A DNA stretch of 19,464 nt from JAAYCI01 sp031548875. GTDB taxonomy: Bacteria > Bacillota > Clostridia > Oscillospirales > Ruminococcaceae. The translations under genes and the position numbers were made by a program. This document shows positions 8,613 through 17,314 of the stretch, one piece after another. Within the stretch, counting starts at the first letter, position 1. Every line of letters starts with the position of its first letter. The DNA lies in contig JAVBQQ010000076.1 of assembly GCA_031548875.1 (NCBI GenBank), positions 1 to 19,464 of the forward strand, written 5' to 3'. The notes below the pieces were generated by a model that saw only the letters and a program-made list of their open reading frames with translations, did no database searches and had not been told where the DNA came from.

Positions 8613-9688
8613 AAGAAAACTCGACATATAGCCTGCACAAGCTGATGGAGATTGTAGACATATCAGTGGTGCCGGCGATGCAGGCGGTGTCTACGCGGGC
8701 GGGTTTCTTTGCGCTCATGGACACGCTGGTGGCGCTCTCGCACGAGGTGATAGACGAGTATTCGGCGGCCAGGCTGGACGAAGACGCCCGGCGGCGGTAT
8801 ATGGCCAAGCTGGGGGCGTTCCAGAAACGTCTGCTGGACATTAACGCCACCAGGGCCGTTTGGGCCATCGAACAGTTTACCGCCGCGCTGGAGGGCGGGG
8901 ATGGGAGAAAGGCGCAGCAGCAGTTCCAAAACCTGAGCCGGGTGTTGCACCCGCTGGTCACAAAAATCGAGCACGCCAAGCTGGCCCTAACCCCAGCCAC
9001 GGGCGCGGCGGCGGAAGAGCCGCGGGTGCGGCAGCCGGCGCCAGATGTGCCGACTGCGCGGGTGCGGTCGGTAGACGGGCGGCCGGCCGCCCCTGCGAAA
9101 CCAGAACTGTTCGAGAGGATCCTGACGCTGGTGAGAAACTTCGAGGCGGCGCCGGCCATCGAGCAGCTGCGAGTGCTGGAGTCGGTCACCTTTTCCGTCG
9201 AGACAGACGAGACGCTGCTGGCGGTGCACGCGGACCTTATGCGGTTTGCCTACGCCGAAGCAGGGGAAAAGCTGGAGGGGCTCCTGCGCTCTTTGTACGG
9301 CGCGCAGGGTGCGCCCGGCGGCGCGGGCAGGAAAAAAATACTGGCTGTGGATGACCAGCCGGTGGTGCTCAGCGCGCTGCAGGCGATGCTGGGGGAACAC
9401 TACACGGTGATCTGCGTGACGGGGCACATGGCCGCGCTGCAGTATCTGACGAACAACAGCGTGGACCTTGTGCTGCTGGACATTGAAATGCCGGACATGG
9501 ACGGGTTCACCCTGTTGGGCATCATCCGCAAGATGGAGCGGTACAAGGACGTGCCGATCGTCTTTCTCACCGGGCGCGCCAGCGCGCAGGATGTGCGGGA
9601 AGCGCGCGCGTTGGGCGGCAATGATTTTGTCCGAAAACCGGTGGACGCGGAGACACTGCACGCGAAACTGGAAAAATACCTTATATAA
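8609..9688 (+). CDS. Helical adaptor protein with C-terminal receiver domain
   Basis: A 359-residue cytosolic response regulator with the unusual order helical region first, receiver last. Residues 1-125 are predicted helical with no family I recognise. Residues 128-165 form an Ala/Pro-rich linker. Residues 166-232 are a second helical module that resembles the kinase C-terminus. Residues 242-359 are a receiver with D248/D249, phospho-acceptor Asp291 (LLDIEMPDMDG), Thr321 and Lys343 in VRKPVD. There is no DNA-binding or enzymatic output domain, so it probably acts by protein contact, as a phosphate shuttle or sink between the kinase HPt and the HD-GYP protein (inference). The chosen start is the ATG at 8609 behind GGAGGGAGGAGAGG; it overlaps the kinase stop by ATGA. 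An earlier in-frame ATG at 8579 lies inside the kinase gene and lacks a suitable site. Confidence 0.85.
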   Translation: MKENSTYSLHKLMEIVDISVVPAMQAVSTRAGFFALMDTLVALSHEVIDEYSAARLDEDARRRYMAKLGAFQKRLLDINATRAVWAIEQFTAALEGGDGRKAQQQFQNLSRVLHPLVTKIEHAKLALTPATGAAAEEPRVRQPAPDVPTARVRSVDGRPAAPAKPELFERILTLVRNFEAAPAIEQLRVLESVTFSVETDETLLAVHADLMRFAYAEAGEKLEGLLRSLYGAQGAPGGAGRKKILAVDDQPVVLSALQAMLGEHYTVICVTGHMAALQYLTNNSVDLVLLDIEMPDMDGFTLLGIIRKMERYKDVPIVFLTGRASAQDVREARALGGNDFVRKPVDAETLHAKLEKYLI

Positions 9689-9693
9689 AGGAG

Positions 9694-9715
9694 CGCGCGG
9701 CAGGGATGCCGCGCG
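9694..9715 (+). other. Intercistronic hairpin between adaptor and HD-GYP genes
   Basis: Perfect 8-bp GC stem, CGCGCGGC at 9694-9701 and GCCGCGCG at 9708-9715, with loop AGGGAT. No T-tract follows, so it is not an intrinsic terminator. It could influence mRNA processing or the relative expression of the two cistrons. The HD-GYP ribosome site lies just after it. Confidence 0.55.
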
Positions 9716-9733
9716 GGGAAAGAGAGGATACCC

Positions 9734-10822
9734 ATGGGCGCACTGCGCAAGAGCATCCTGGTGGTGGACGACAATGTAGTGAGCATGCAGGCCATGCTGC
9801 ACACGCTGCAGGAGGAATTCACGGTATATCCAGCCGTTTCGGGCGGACAGGCGTTTGTGCTGCTAAAAAAAACCCAACCGGACTTGATCCTGCTGGACGT
9901 GCGGATGCCGGACATGGACGGCTACCAGGTGATGGAAAGGCTGAAGCTGGACCCCCTGTGGGCGCAGATCCCGGTCATCTTCCTCACCTCGATGGAAAAC
10001 AGGGAGAGCGAGGAGCACGCGCTGGCCATGGGCGCGGTGGACTACATTACAAAGCCGGTGGTGGCCAGCATCCTGATGCAGCGTGTGCGCCTGCACCTGG
10101 AGCTGGAGGGCTACCGCAAAAACCTGGAAGGCGTGGTGGAAAAAAAGACGAAACAGCTGCTGATGGCACAGGACGCGATACTGGATATCCTGGCCAACGT
10201 GACGTCTTTTCGCGACAACGAAACGGGCGCGCACATCCGCCGCACGACCGGGTACGTGCGCGTCCTTGTGGAGGCGCTGCAGGAGCTGGATGTACCGGGG
10301 TGCAGGCTGGACGCCGGGTACGCCGAGCACATAGTAAAATCGGCCAAGCTGCACGATATCGGCAAGGTGGCCATTGCGGACAGCATCCTGCTGAAACCCG
10401 ACCGCCTGACGCCGGATGAATACGAGCGCATCAAAAGCCACACCACCTTCGGCGCCATGGTGGTGGGCGACGCCATCCGGGAGCTGGGGGAAGAATCGGG
10501 CTTTTTGGCGGTTGCGCAGGAGCTGATATACACCCACCACGAATGCTGGGACGGCTCGGGATATCCCCAGGGCCTGAAGGGCGAGGAGATACCCCTTTCG
10601 GGGCGCATCATGGCCATTGCGGACGTGTACGACGCGCTGATATCGCACCGGCCATACAAAGGGCCGTTCACGCACGGCAACGCGATGTTCATCATCCGCA
10701 GCGCGGCAGGCACGCAATTTGATCCGAACATCCTGGAGCACTGCCCGGACGTGTTCGAGCGCTTTGCCGAGATTGCGCAGAGCACGGGCAACGAGGAGGA
10801 GCGGGACTTTCGGGCGTGGTGA
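9734..10822 (+). CDS. Response regulator with HD-GYP c-di-GMP phosphodiesterase output
   Basis: A 362-residue cytosolic protein. The receiver is at about 5-122, with acidic pair D12/D13, phospho-acceptor Asp55 (LLDVRMPDMDGY), Thr85 and Lys107. A short coiled linker follows at about 124-150, then an HD-GYP domain at about 150-350. The hallmark residues are present: H207-D208-I-G-K, the HHExxDGSGYP block at 268-278, and GRIMAIADVYDAL at 290-302. It should hydrolyse c-di-GMP to pGpG or GMP under control of receiver phosphorylation. The ATG at 9734 has AGAGAGG six bases upstream. It is the last gene of the kinase operon, 45 bases after the adaptor, and is followed by a strong hairpin. It is the obvious enzymatic output of the phosphorelay. 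Within the HDIGK block, A215 replaces the usual Pro of the PDxIL motif, a mild variation. Confidence 0.93.
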   Translation: MGALRKSILVVDDNVVSMQAMLHTLQEEFTVYPAVSGGQAFVLLKKTQPDLILLDVRMPDMDGYQVMERLKLDPLWAQIPVIFLTSMENRESEEHALAMGAVDYITKPVVASILMQRVRLHLELEGYRKNLEGVVEKKTKQLLMAQDAILDILANVTSFRDNETGAHIRRTTGYVRVLVEALQELDVPGCRLDAGYAEHIVKSAKLHDIGKVAIADSILLKPDRLTPDEYERIKSHTTFGAMVVGDAIRELGEESGFLAVAQELIYTHHECWDGSGYPQGLKGEEIPLSGRIMAIADVYDALISHRPYKGPFTHGNAMFIIRSAAGTQFDPNILEHCPDVFERFAEIAQSTGNEEERDFRAW

Positions 10823-10848
10823 CGCGCCCGTCCCCGCGCGGCGGCGCG

Positions 10849-10886
10849 AAAGGACCCCTGTAACGGTTGTTACGGGGGTCCTTTGT
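10849..10886. terminator. Bidirectional intrinsic terminator between HD-GYP and sulfatase genes
   Basis: A 16-bp stem with one wobble pair: arms 10849-10864 and 10869-10884, loop GGTT. The 3' arm ends in CTTTG on the + strand. It sits between the convergent HD-GYP and sulfatase stops. Confidence 0.75.
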
Positions 10887-10913
10887 GTGGTTTGTCAAGG
10901 CGGGCGCGTGTCC

Positions 10914-13238
10914 TCAGTCGTGGGTCTTGATGTTGACGCTGAAGATCTTGCCCTGGAAAGCAGAATCCTTCACGGTGAAGTCTTCTGTGACAGGGGTGGC
11001 GGAGAACTTGCCCACCTCCACGGTTTCGTCGAACGAGTAGAAGAAGCCCATGGTGTTTTCCACCCGGCCGGTGGCCCACACCTCGTTGTTCACGCTGAGT
11101 GTAAGGTCGCCTCCTTTGCCGTAGCCGCCGCCGTCGTATTTGAAGTCGACCACGATGTGGTTGCGCTCGTCGGTGAGGGTTTTTTCGGCTTTAGCGTAGT
11201 AGCGCTCCATGGAGACGAAGTTGTAGCAGAAGATGGGCTTGCCGTCCTTCACGTACAGCGCGTAGCCGCCAAAGCGGCCGCCCTGGGCAAAGATGACGCC
11301 GTCGGTGGCGTCTTTGGCCACCTCCACCTCTGCCGTGATGGTGAAGGAGGTGTTCTTCATGTTGAGGAAGCAGGCTTCCTTCAAGCCGCCCATGCCAGCG
11401 GCAAGGGTAATCTCGGTGCGGTCGCCCAGCAGGGTGGGGCGGTCGGCGATGGCGCTGTTCAGCACCTGTTCGCCGCGCATGTCGATGGGCAGCACGTTGT
11501 ACTTTTCGGCCTCCTCGAAGAAGATGGCCTTCATCTCGGCCAACTTTTCGGGATGTTTGTCCGCCAGGTCGTGGGAACAGCTCCAGTCTTCGTCGATGTT
11601 GTACAGCTCCCAGTGGTCGTTGTCCTTGTACGGGTCGGAATGGCTCTTGTGGCGCTCCCAGGGGGCTTTGTCGATGACGCCGGTGAACCAGCCGTCGTGG
11701 TACACGCCCCAGTAGCCGCCCACGCAGAAGTATTGTGTTTTGCGGTTTTCGGACGCATTTGCGTCTTTCAGTGCCGCCAGCATGGACACGCCCTCCATCG
11801 GACGCTGCTCGATGCCGTCCACCTCTGTGGGCAGCGGGACGCCGCACACGTCTAGGATGGTGGGGGCGATGTCGATGACGTGATGGAATTGGGTTCGGAT
11901 CTCACTCTCGCCCCCTTTGAAGGCCTTGGGATAGCGGAAGATGATGCCGTTGCGGGTGCCGCCGAAGTTGCTGGCGACGGTCTTGGTCCAGGTGAAGGGG
12001 GCGTCCATGGCCACCGCCCAGCCGGCGGCGTAGTGGTTGTTGGCCATGGGGGTGCCCAGTTCGTCGAAGTGGCTCATCACGTAATCGAACGGTTCGTCCA
12101 CAAGGTTTGTAGTGGAGATCTCGTTGAACACGCCGCTCAGGTTGCCCTCCGGGCTGGCGCCGTTGTCGCCCAGGATGTAGATGATAAGCGTGTCCTCGGT
12201 GATGCCCATGTCGTCCAGCGTGTCGATGACGCGGCCCACCTGTTCGTCCACGTGGTGGGCGTAGCCGGCGTAGATCTCCATCTGCCGGGCGTACAGCTTC
12301 TTTTCGTCGGCGGGCAGGTCGTCCCACACCTGGATGCCGCGCGCCTGCGGCGCGAGGTCGGCGTCGTTTGGCACGATGCCCAGCTTCTTCATGTTTTCCA
12401 GCGTCTCGGCGCGCACGGCGTCCCAGCCTTTGTCGAAGCGGCCCTTATACATATCGCGGTATTTTTCGGGCGCGTGGTGGGGGGCGTGGGTGGCGCCGGG
12501 AGCCAGGTAGATGAAGAAAGGCTTGTCCGGCGTGAGGGCCTTCTGGAAGCGGATCCACTGGCTGCACTGGGTGGCCAGGTCTTCGCTGAGGTGGTAGTTC
12601 GGGTCGTCGCTGGGGGGCACGGGCTGGGTGCCGTCGATAAGCACCGGGTTCCACTGGTTTGTCTCGGCCGAGAGGAAGCCGTAGAACTTGTCAAAGCCCG
12701 AGTGGATGGGCCAGTGGTCGAAGGGGCCGGAGATGGAGGTTTCCCAGGTGGGCGTTTCGTGGCATTTGCCAAACTGGGCCGTGGAGTAGCCGTTCTCGCG
12801 CAGCACGCGGGCCACAGGGGTCACGTCCTTGGGGCGGGTGGAGCGGTTGCCGGGGTAGGCGGTGCCCAGCTCGGTGATGTTGCCCATGTCCACCGAGTGG
12901 TGGTTGTAGCCGGAAAGCAACGCGGCGCGGGTGGGCGCGCAGATGGAGGTGGTGTGGAAGCGGTTGAACTTGACGCCGTCTTTTGCCAGCCGTTCGGCGG
13001 TGGGCATGGGCACCGGGCCGCCAAAGGCGCTGGTGCAGCCAAAGCCCATGTCGTCCAGCAGCACCAACAGCACGTTGGGCGCGCCCTCGGGCGGCTGCAC
13101 GGTGAAGCGCGGCGGGGCCTCGGGCTTATAGCTGGCCGTCACGTAGGGCTCTGTGATGGGCCGGTAGGCAGGCTCGTGTATGGGCAAGCGGGTGCGGTCG
13201 GGCGCAAAGGCTTTTGCGGGATCCTGATATTGTGGCAT
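10914..13238 (-). CDS. Large cytosolic type I (formylglycine) arylsulfatase
   Basis: A 774-residue sulfatase that should release sulfate from a sulfate ester. Family residues seen: D62/D63 in VLLDDMGFG, the C100-A-P-T-R104 signature whose Cys becomes formylglycine, K158 and H160 in FGKCHE, H251, and D358/N359 in LGDNGASPEG. The C-terminal third (about 590-774) is beta-rich and may be a lectin-like accessory domain. Length and motif context resemble the long actinobacterial AtsA-type sulfatases more than the roughly 500-residue enzymes. The N-terminus is hydrophilic with no signal peptide or TM helix, so the enzyme is likely cytosolic. In an anaerobe, maturation would need an anSME radical SAM enzyme, which is not in the window. 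The start at 13238 has AAAGGAG seven bases upstream. The gene is alone, divergent from the MoxR/VWA pair. The substrate cannot be read from sequence. Confidence 0.92.
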   Translation of the reverse strand: MPQYQDPAKAFAPDRTRLPIHEPAYRPITEPYVTASYKPEAPPRFTVQPPEGAPNVLLVLLDDMGFGCTSAFGGPVPMPTAERLAKDGVKFNRFHTTSICAPTRAALLSGYNHHSVDMGNITELGTAYPGNRSTRPKDVTPVARVLRENGYSTAQFGKCHETPTWETSISGPFDHWPIHSGFDKFYGFLSAETNQWNPVLIDGTQPVPPSDDPNYHLSEDLATQCSQWIRFQKALTPDKPFFIYLAPGATHAPHHAPEKYRDMYKGRFDKGWDAVRAETLENMKKLGIVPNDADLAPQARGIQVWDDLPADEKKLYARQMEIYAGYAHHVDEQVGRVIDTLDDMGITEDTLIIYILGDNGASPEGNLSGVFNEISTTNLVDEPFDYVMSHFDELGTPMANNHYAAGWAVAMDAPFTWTKTVASNFGGTRNGIIFRYPKAFKGGESEIRTQFHHVIDIAPTILDVCGVPLPTEVDGIEQRPMEGVSMLAALKDANASENRKTQYFCVGGYWGVYHDGWFTGVIDKAPWERHKSHSDPYKDNDHWELYNIDEDWSCSHDLADKHPEKLAEMKAIFFEEAEKYNVLPIDMRGEQVLNSAIADRPTLLGDRTEITLAAGMGGLKEACFLNMKNTSFTITAEVEVAKDATDGVIFAQGGRFGGYALYVKDGKPIFCYNFVSMERYYAKAEKTLTDERNHIVVDFKYDGGGYGKGGDLTLSVNNEVWATGRVENTMGFFYSFDETVEVGKFSATPVTEDFTVKDSAFQGKIFSVNIKTHD

Positions 13239-13342
13239 AATGCGGCTCCTTTCTTTGAGGCGGTTGTGGTCACGCTTGCGGCGGCTTCAGTTCTGCATGT
13301 GCGGAACGGGTGCCGTGCGCGCGCCGCGGGTGTGCTGATACC

Positions 13343-13348
13343 AGTATA
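13343..13348 (-). promoter_or_regulatory. Possible -10 element of the sulfatase gene
   Basis: On the minus strand, TATACT (five of six matches to TATAAT) lies about 105 bases before the sulfatase start. No good -35 is found at 16-18 bases, so the promoter may need an activator or be elsewhere. Confidence 0.3.
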
Positions 13349-13447
13349 AAACAGGTGGCGCGAGGGAATGGGGTAATTCTGTCGAGGGGGAAAGTTTTTT
13401 TTGCGAGTCGGCTGCCCGGTGCCCGTGTGGGTTTGTTTGCATCTGCC

Positions 13448-13476
13448 TTGTGCCGAGGGCGGGGGTGTGGTAGTAT
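13448..13476 (+). promoter_or_regulatory. Possible promoter of the MoxR/VWA operon
   Basis: TTGTGC at 13448-13453 and TAGTAT at 13471-13476 are 17 nt apart; the TG before the -10 (TGGTAGTAT) gives an extended -10 form. Matches to consensus are moderate. Transcription would begin near 13483, about 34 bases before the chosen ATG. Confidence 0.4.
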
Positions 13477-13516
13477 GACAAAGAATAGATTTTTGCACAA
13501 AGGGAGAAGAAAACAG

Positions 13517-14353
<837 letters not shown>

Positions 14354-14369
14354 GGGCGGGGGCAGGGGG

Positions 14370-15578
14370 ATGTTTGGAGCTTTTTTTTACCTGCTGCGCG
14401 CGCGGGGCATCGAGGTATCGCTGAACGAGTGGCTCACCCTGCTGGGGGCGCTGCATAAGGGCCTTGCCCGCAGCAGCCTTTCGGGGTTTTATTACCTCTG
14501 CCGCGCCGTGGTGGTGCACAGCGAAGCGGACTACGACAAGTTCGACCAAGCGTTCCTTGAATTCTTCGAGGGCGTGGAGTTTGCGGGGGAGATCCCCGCA
14601 GAGATGCTGGACTGGCTGGACAAGCCCTTCCTGGAGGAGGAACTGGCCGGCCTGCCCCGGCTTACCGAGGAAGAGATGCTTGCCCACGAGGAGATCCTCA
14701 AGATGCTGGAGGAGCGCATCCAGGAGCAGAAGGAGGAGCACAACGGGGGCAGCTACTGGGTGGGCACGGGGGGCAGTTCCTTTTTTGGCAACAACGGCCG
14801 CCGCCCGGGCGGCGTGCGCGTGGGCGGGCAGAGCAAGTACCGCAGCGCCTTCCTAGTGGCCGGCGAGCGGCGATTCCGGGACTTCCGCGACGACCGCGTG
14901 CTGGACAACCGTAGCTTCCAGACGGCGCTGCGCAGCCTGCGCCAGTTTTCCGCCCAGGTGGACGCGCCGGCCACCGAATTGGACCTGGACGAGAGCGTGC
15001 GCGAGACGGGCGACAATGCCGGGCATTTGAAGCTGGTGTTCCAAAAACCGCGCAAAAATACCGTAAAACTGCTGCTGTTGATGGATTCGGGCGGGTCGAT
15101 GGATTCGTACCGGCGGCTGTGCACCGAGTTTTTCTCCGCGGTGCAGAAGTCGAACCACTTCAAGGACCTCACGATCTACTATTTCCACAACTGTATCAAG
15201 GATTATCTGTACACGACGCCGGCCATCAGCCCCGCCGCACGGGTACCCACCGAGTGGGTGCTGCACAACCTGAACGGGGACTACAAGGTGATCGTGGTGG
15301 GCGACGCGGAGATGGACCCGTGGGAGCTGAAAAGCGGCGACGAGTATGATTTTTACTACTACCGCAAGCGCCCGGAGGATTTTGTTTCTCCGCTGGAGTG
15401 GCTGCGGCGGCTGCGGGCGCGCTGGCCGCGGCTGGTGTGGCTGGCCCCGCAGGAGGAACCCCCCGAGGGCCAGTATTGGGGGCAGACATACCATATCATA
15501 AAGCGCGAGGTGGAGATGCACCGGCTGACCATTGAGGGATTGCAGGATGCCTTCCGGAAGCTGATGGTGACGCGGTGA
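14370..15578 (+). CDS. CoxE-like VWA domain protein, partner of the MoxR ATPase
   Basis: A 402-residue protein without signal peptide or TM helix. The N-terminal half is helical, with an acidic coiled-coil-like stretch near 98-124. A Gly-rich block, WVGTGGSSFFGNNG, follows at 130-143, then a VWA domain about 230-400. The metal site motif reads D239-S-G-G-S243 instead of the classical DxSxS. The second acidic loop is VVGDAEMDP at 309-317 with D312. I recall D-x-G-G-S-M as usual in this CoxE-like subfamily, so it is probably a family trait and not damage, but loss of the middle Ser should alter metal coordination. It lies 16 bases after the MoxR gene with a G-rich ribosome site, so the two form an operon. 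It probably recruits clients to the AAA+ ring (inference from MoxR-VWA pairs). Confidence 0.82.
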   Translation: MFGAFFYLLRARGIEVSLNEWLTLLGALHKGLARSSLSGFYYLCRAVVVHSEADYDKFDQAFLEFFEGVEFAGEIPAEMLDWLDKPFLEEELAGLPRLTEEEMLAHEEILKMLEERIQEQKEEHNGGSYWVGTGGSSFFGNNGRRPGGVRVGGQSKYRSAFLVAGERRFRDFRDDRVLDNRSFQTALRSLRQFSAQVDAPATELDLDESVRETGDNAGHLKLVFQKPRKNTVKLLLLMDSGGSMDSYRRLCTEFFSAVQKSNHFKDLTIYYFHNCIKDYLYTTPAISPAARVPTEWVLHNLNGDYKVIVVGDAEMDPWELKSGDEYDFYYYRKRPEDFVSPLEWLRRLRARWPRLVWLAPQEEPPEGQYWGQTYHIIKREVEMHRLTIEGLQDAFRKLMVTR

Positions 15579-15638
15579 GCGCGGGCGGCGGGCGGACTGC
15601 CCCGCGTGACCTGCGCCCGTGTGAAGATGGGATGGAAT

Positions 15639-15682
15639 GAAAAGGCCCCCCGCCGAAGCAAGTTTCGGCGGGGGGCTTTGTG
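15639..15682. terminator. Bidirectional intrinsic terminator between VWA and flavoprotein genes
   Basis: GC-rich stem of about 15 bp between arms near 15641-15657 and 15664-15679, with core GCCCCCCGCCGAA and its complement. On the + strand it ends CTTTG. On the minus strand the exit reads CCTTTTCATTCC. It serves the convergent VWA and flavoprotein genes. Confidence 0.8.
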
Positions 15683-15752
15683 CTGCAAAGGCCGGTTTTT
15701 GTGGAGTAGTGGAATATCCGGGCATGGACGCGACCGAACGGTAGGCCGCAGT

Positions 15753-17096
15753 TCATCCGTGCTTCGCCTGCTCGTTGATGGCGCCGGCGGCGGCAATGGC
15801 AAGCGCGTCCCACGGTGTTGCAAAGGGGGGCGCGTAGGCAAGGTCCAGTTTGGCGAGGTCGTGCACGGTATGGTGCAGCTGGGCCAACGCGGCAAGCACG
15901 TCGACGCGTTTGCCGGCTTTTTGTGAGCCGACGATCTGCCCGCCCAGAATGCGGCCGCTGCCCTCCTCTAGCACAAGCCGGATGGTCATCTGGCCGCCCC
16001 CGGGGTAGGAGGTAACGATGGTGTCGGCGGTGGTGGTATACTCCCAGGCGGCAAAGCCGGCCTTTTCGGCCTCGGTTTTGGAAAGGCCGGTGCGGCTGCC
16101 CTCCAACTCCATCGCCTTAAAGATGGAGCTACCCAGCACGCCGGGGAAGGAAGCGTCGCCACCGGCGGCGTTCTCGCCTGCGGCGCGGCCCTGCTTGTTG
16201 GCCGTGGTACCCAGGGGGATCCACACCTCGGCACCCGAGAGCATGTGCGTTGCCGTGGCGCAATCGCCCGCGGCATACACGTCGGGCAGGGTGGTTTCCA
16301 GCCGTTCGTTTACGCGGACGGCCTTGCGCACGCCCAATTCGGCGCCCGCGGCGGCGGCCAGCTCGCTATTGGGTACAAGGCCCACGCAGGAGAGAATGAT
16401 GTCGGCCTGGATGGCGCGGGCGGGCGTGTGCAGCACAAGGCCGCTCTCCGCCTGCTCGATGGCCGAGGCCGCCTCGCCCGTGTGGATGGATACACCGTTT
16501 TGGGCGTAGTGTTCGCGCACGAGGTCGGCCAGGTCGGCGTCCAGGTTGGTCAGCAGCTGGGAGGCCATCTCTACGATGGACACCTGCATGCCCAGCGCGT
16601 GCAGAGCGTCGGCCATCTCCACGCCGATGAAGCCGCCGCCGATGATGGCCACGTTCTTCACATTGCCATTACGCAGCGCGTGGGTGAGGTTTATGATGTC
16701 CGCATAATTGTTCACCGTGTGCACGGCGGGCAGGTCGATGCCGGGGATGGGCGGGCGGATGGGCCGCGCGCCGGTGGCGAGCACCAGCTTGTCGTAGCGG
16801 TCCTGCAGTTGTGCGCCGTCTTCACTCTCGATGGTCAGGGTGTGGGTGGCGGGGTCGAAGCTGGTGACGCGGTGCCCCATGTGCAGCTCGATACCGGCCT
16901 CGCGGAACTGCTCGGGTTTTCGTTTGACGAGCGAGTGCAGGATGCCTTCGGCGTAATAGGGGAAGCCGCAGGCGGCGTAGGACACCTGGTCTTCGTCGGT
17001 GTACACGACGACCTCGTGGGCGGGGTGTATGCGCTTGGCTTTGGACGCGGCGCTCATGCCGGCGGCCACGCCGCCCACCACGATGATGCGTGCCAT
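15753..17096 (-). CDS. CoA-disulfide reductase / NADH oxidase family flavoprotein
   Basis: A 447-residue cytosolic FAD- and NAD(P)H-dependent oxidoreductase. FAD site: VVGGVAAGMSAASKAKR at 6-22. The single redox Cys is C43 in SYAACGFPYY, at the same position as the Cys of staphylococcal CoA-disulfide reductase. The NAD(P)H Rossmann motif is IIGGGFIGVEMADAL at 151-165. The second FAD contact is DVYAAGDCA at 272-280. The C-terminal dimer domain ends in YAPPFATPWDAL. No rhodanese domain is fused, so a plain CoADR, persulfide reductase or H2O-forming NADH oxidase remain possible. The chosen ATG at 17096 has AAAGGAGG seven bases upstream; upstream in-frame codons reach to 17186 but lack a site. 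It is likely used in thiol or oxygen protection. It is divergent from a CoA-pyrophosphatase-like Nudix gene, hinting at a shared CoA theme. Confidence 0.88.
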   Translation of the reverse strand: MARIIVVGGVAAGMSAASKAKRIHPAHEVVVYTDEDQVSYAACGFPYYAEGILHSLVKRKPEQFREAGIELHMGHRVTSFDPATHTLTIESEDGAQLQDRYDKLVLATGARPIRPPIPGIDLPAVHTVNNYADIINLTHALRNGNVKNVAIIGGGFIGVEMADALHALGMQVSIVEMASQLLTNLDADLADLVREHYAQNGVSIHTGEAASAIEQAESGLVLHTPARAIQADIILSCVGLVPNSELAAAAGAELGVRKAVRVNERLETTLPDVYAAGDCATATHMLSGAEVWIPLGTTANKQGRAAGENAAGGDASFPGVLGSSIFKAMELEGSRTGLSKTEAEKAGFAAWEYTTTADTIVTSYPGGGQMTIRLVLEEGSGRILGGQIVGSQKAGKRVDVLAALAQLHHTVHDLAKLDLAYAPPFATPWDALAIAAAGAINEQAKHG

Positions 17097-17184
17097 GGGG
17101 ATGCCTCCTTTCGTGAAAGGGGCGCAGATGCGAACGTGGCACCTCGCGGATGGGCTTGCCCACGTGCCCCTATTCCATGCATTC

Positions 17185-17213
17185 ATTATAGCGTGCCCGC
17201 GGGCTGTTTACAC
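17185..17213 (-). promoter_or_regulatory. Promoter of the flavoprotein gene with a palindrome in the spacer
   Basis: On the minus strand a perfect TATAAT (17185-17190) is preceded at 17 bases by GTGTAA (17208-17213), a weak -35. The spacer carries the perfect 10-bp palindrome GCCCGCGGGC at 17195-17204, positioned where a repressor could block polymerase. Confidence 0.55.
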
Positions 17214-17263
17214 ACGAACAAAGGCGTACTTTGGCGAAGGTGACTGCTTTTGACAAAGGGCAC

Positions 17264-17291
17264 TTGCATTTTTGCCCCGTGGGGGTATGAT
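17264..17291 (+). promoter_or_regulatory. Possible promoter of the Nudix gene
   Basis: TATGAT at 17286-17291 (five of six matches) follows TTGCAT at 17264-17269 with a 16-nt spacer. A better TTGACA at 17250-17255 is 30 nt away, too far for a normal spacer. The start at 17328 would leave a leader of about 30 bases. Confidence 0.4.
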
Positions 17292-17314
17292 AGAGAAAAG
17301 CCGGAACAGGATGC

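Noticed and set aside
11880..13349. Long open frame on the plus strand opposite the sulfatase
   Set aside because: The translation is Val/Gly/His-rich low-complexity shadow of the sulfatase, with no ribosome site or motif. The sulfatase has complete active-site motifs on the other strand.
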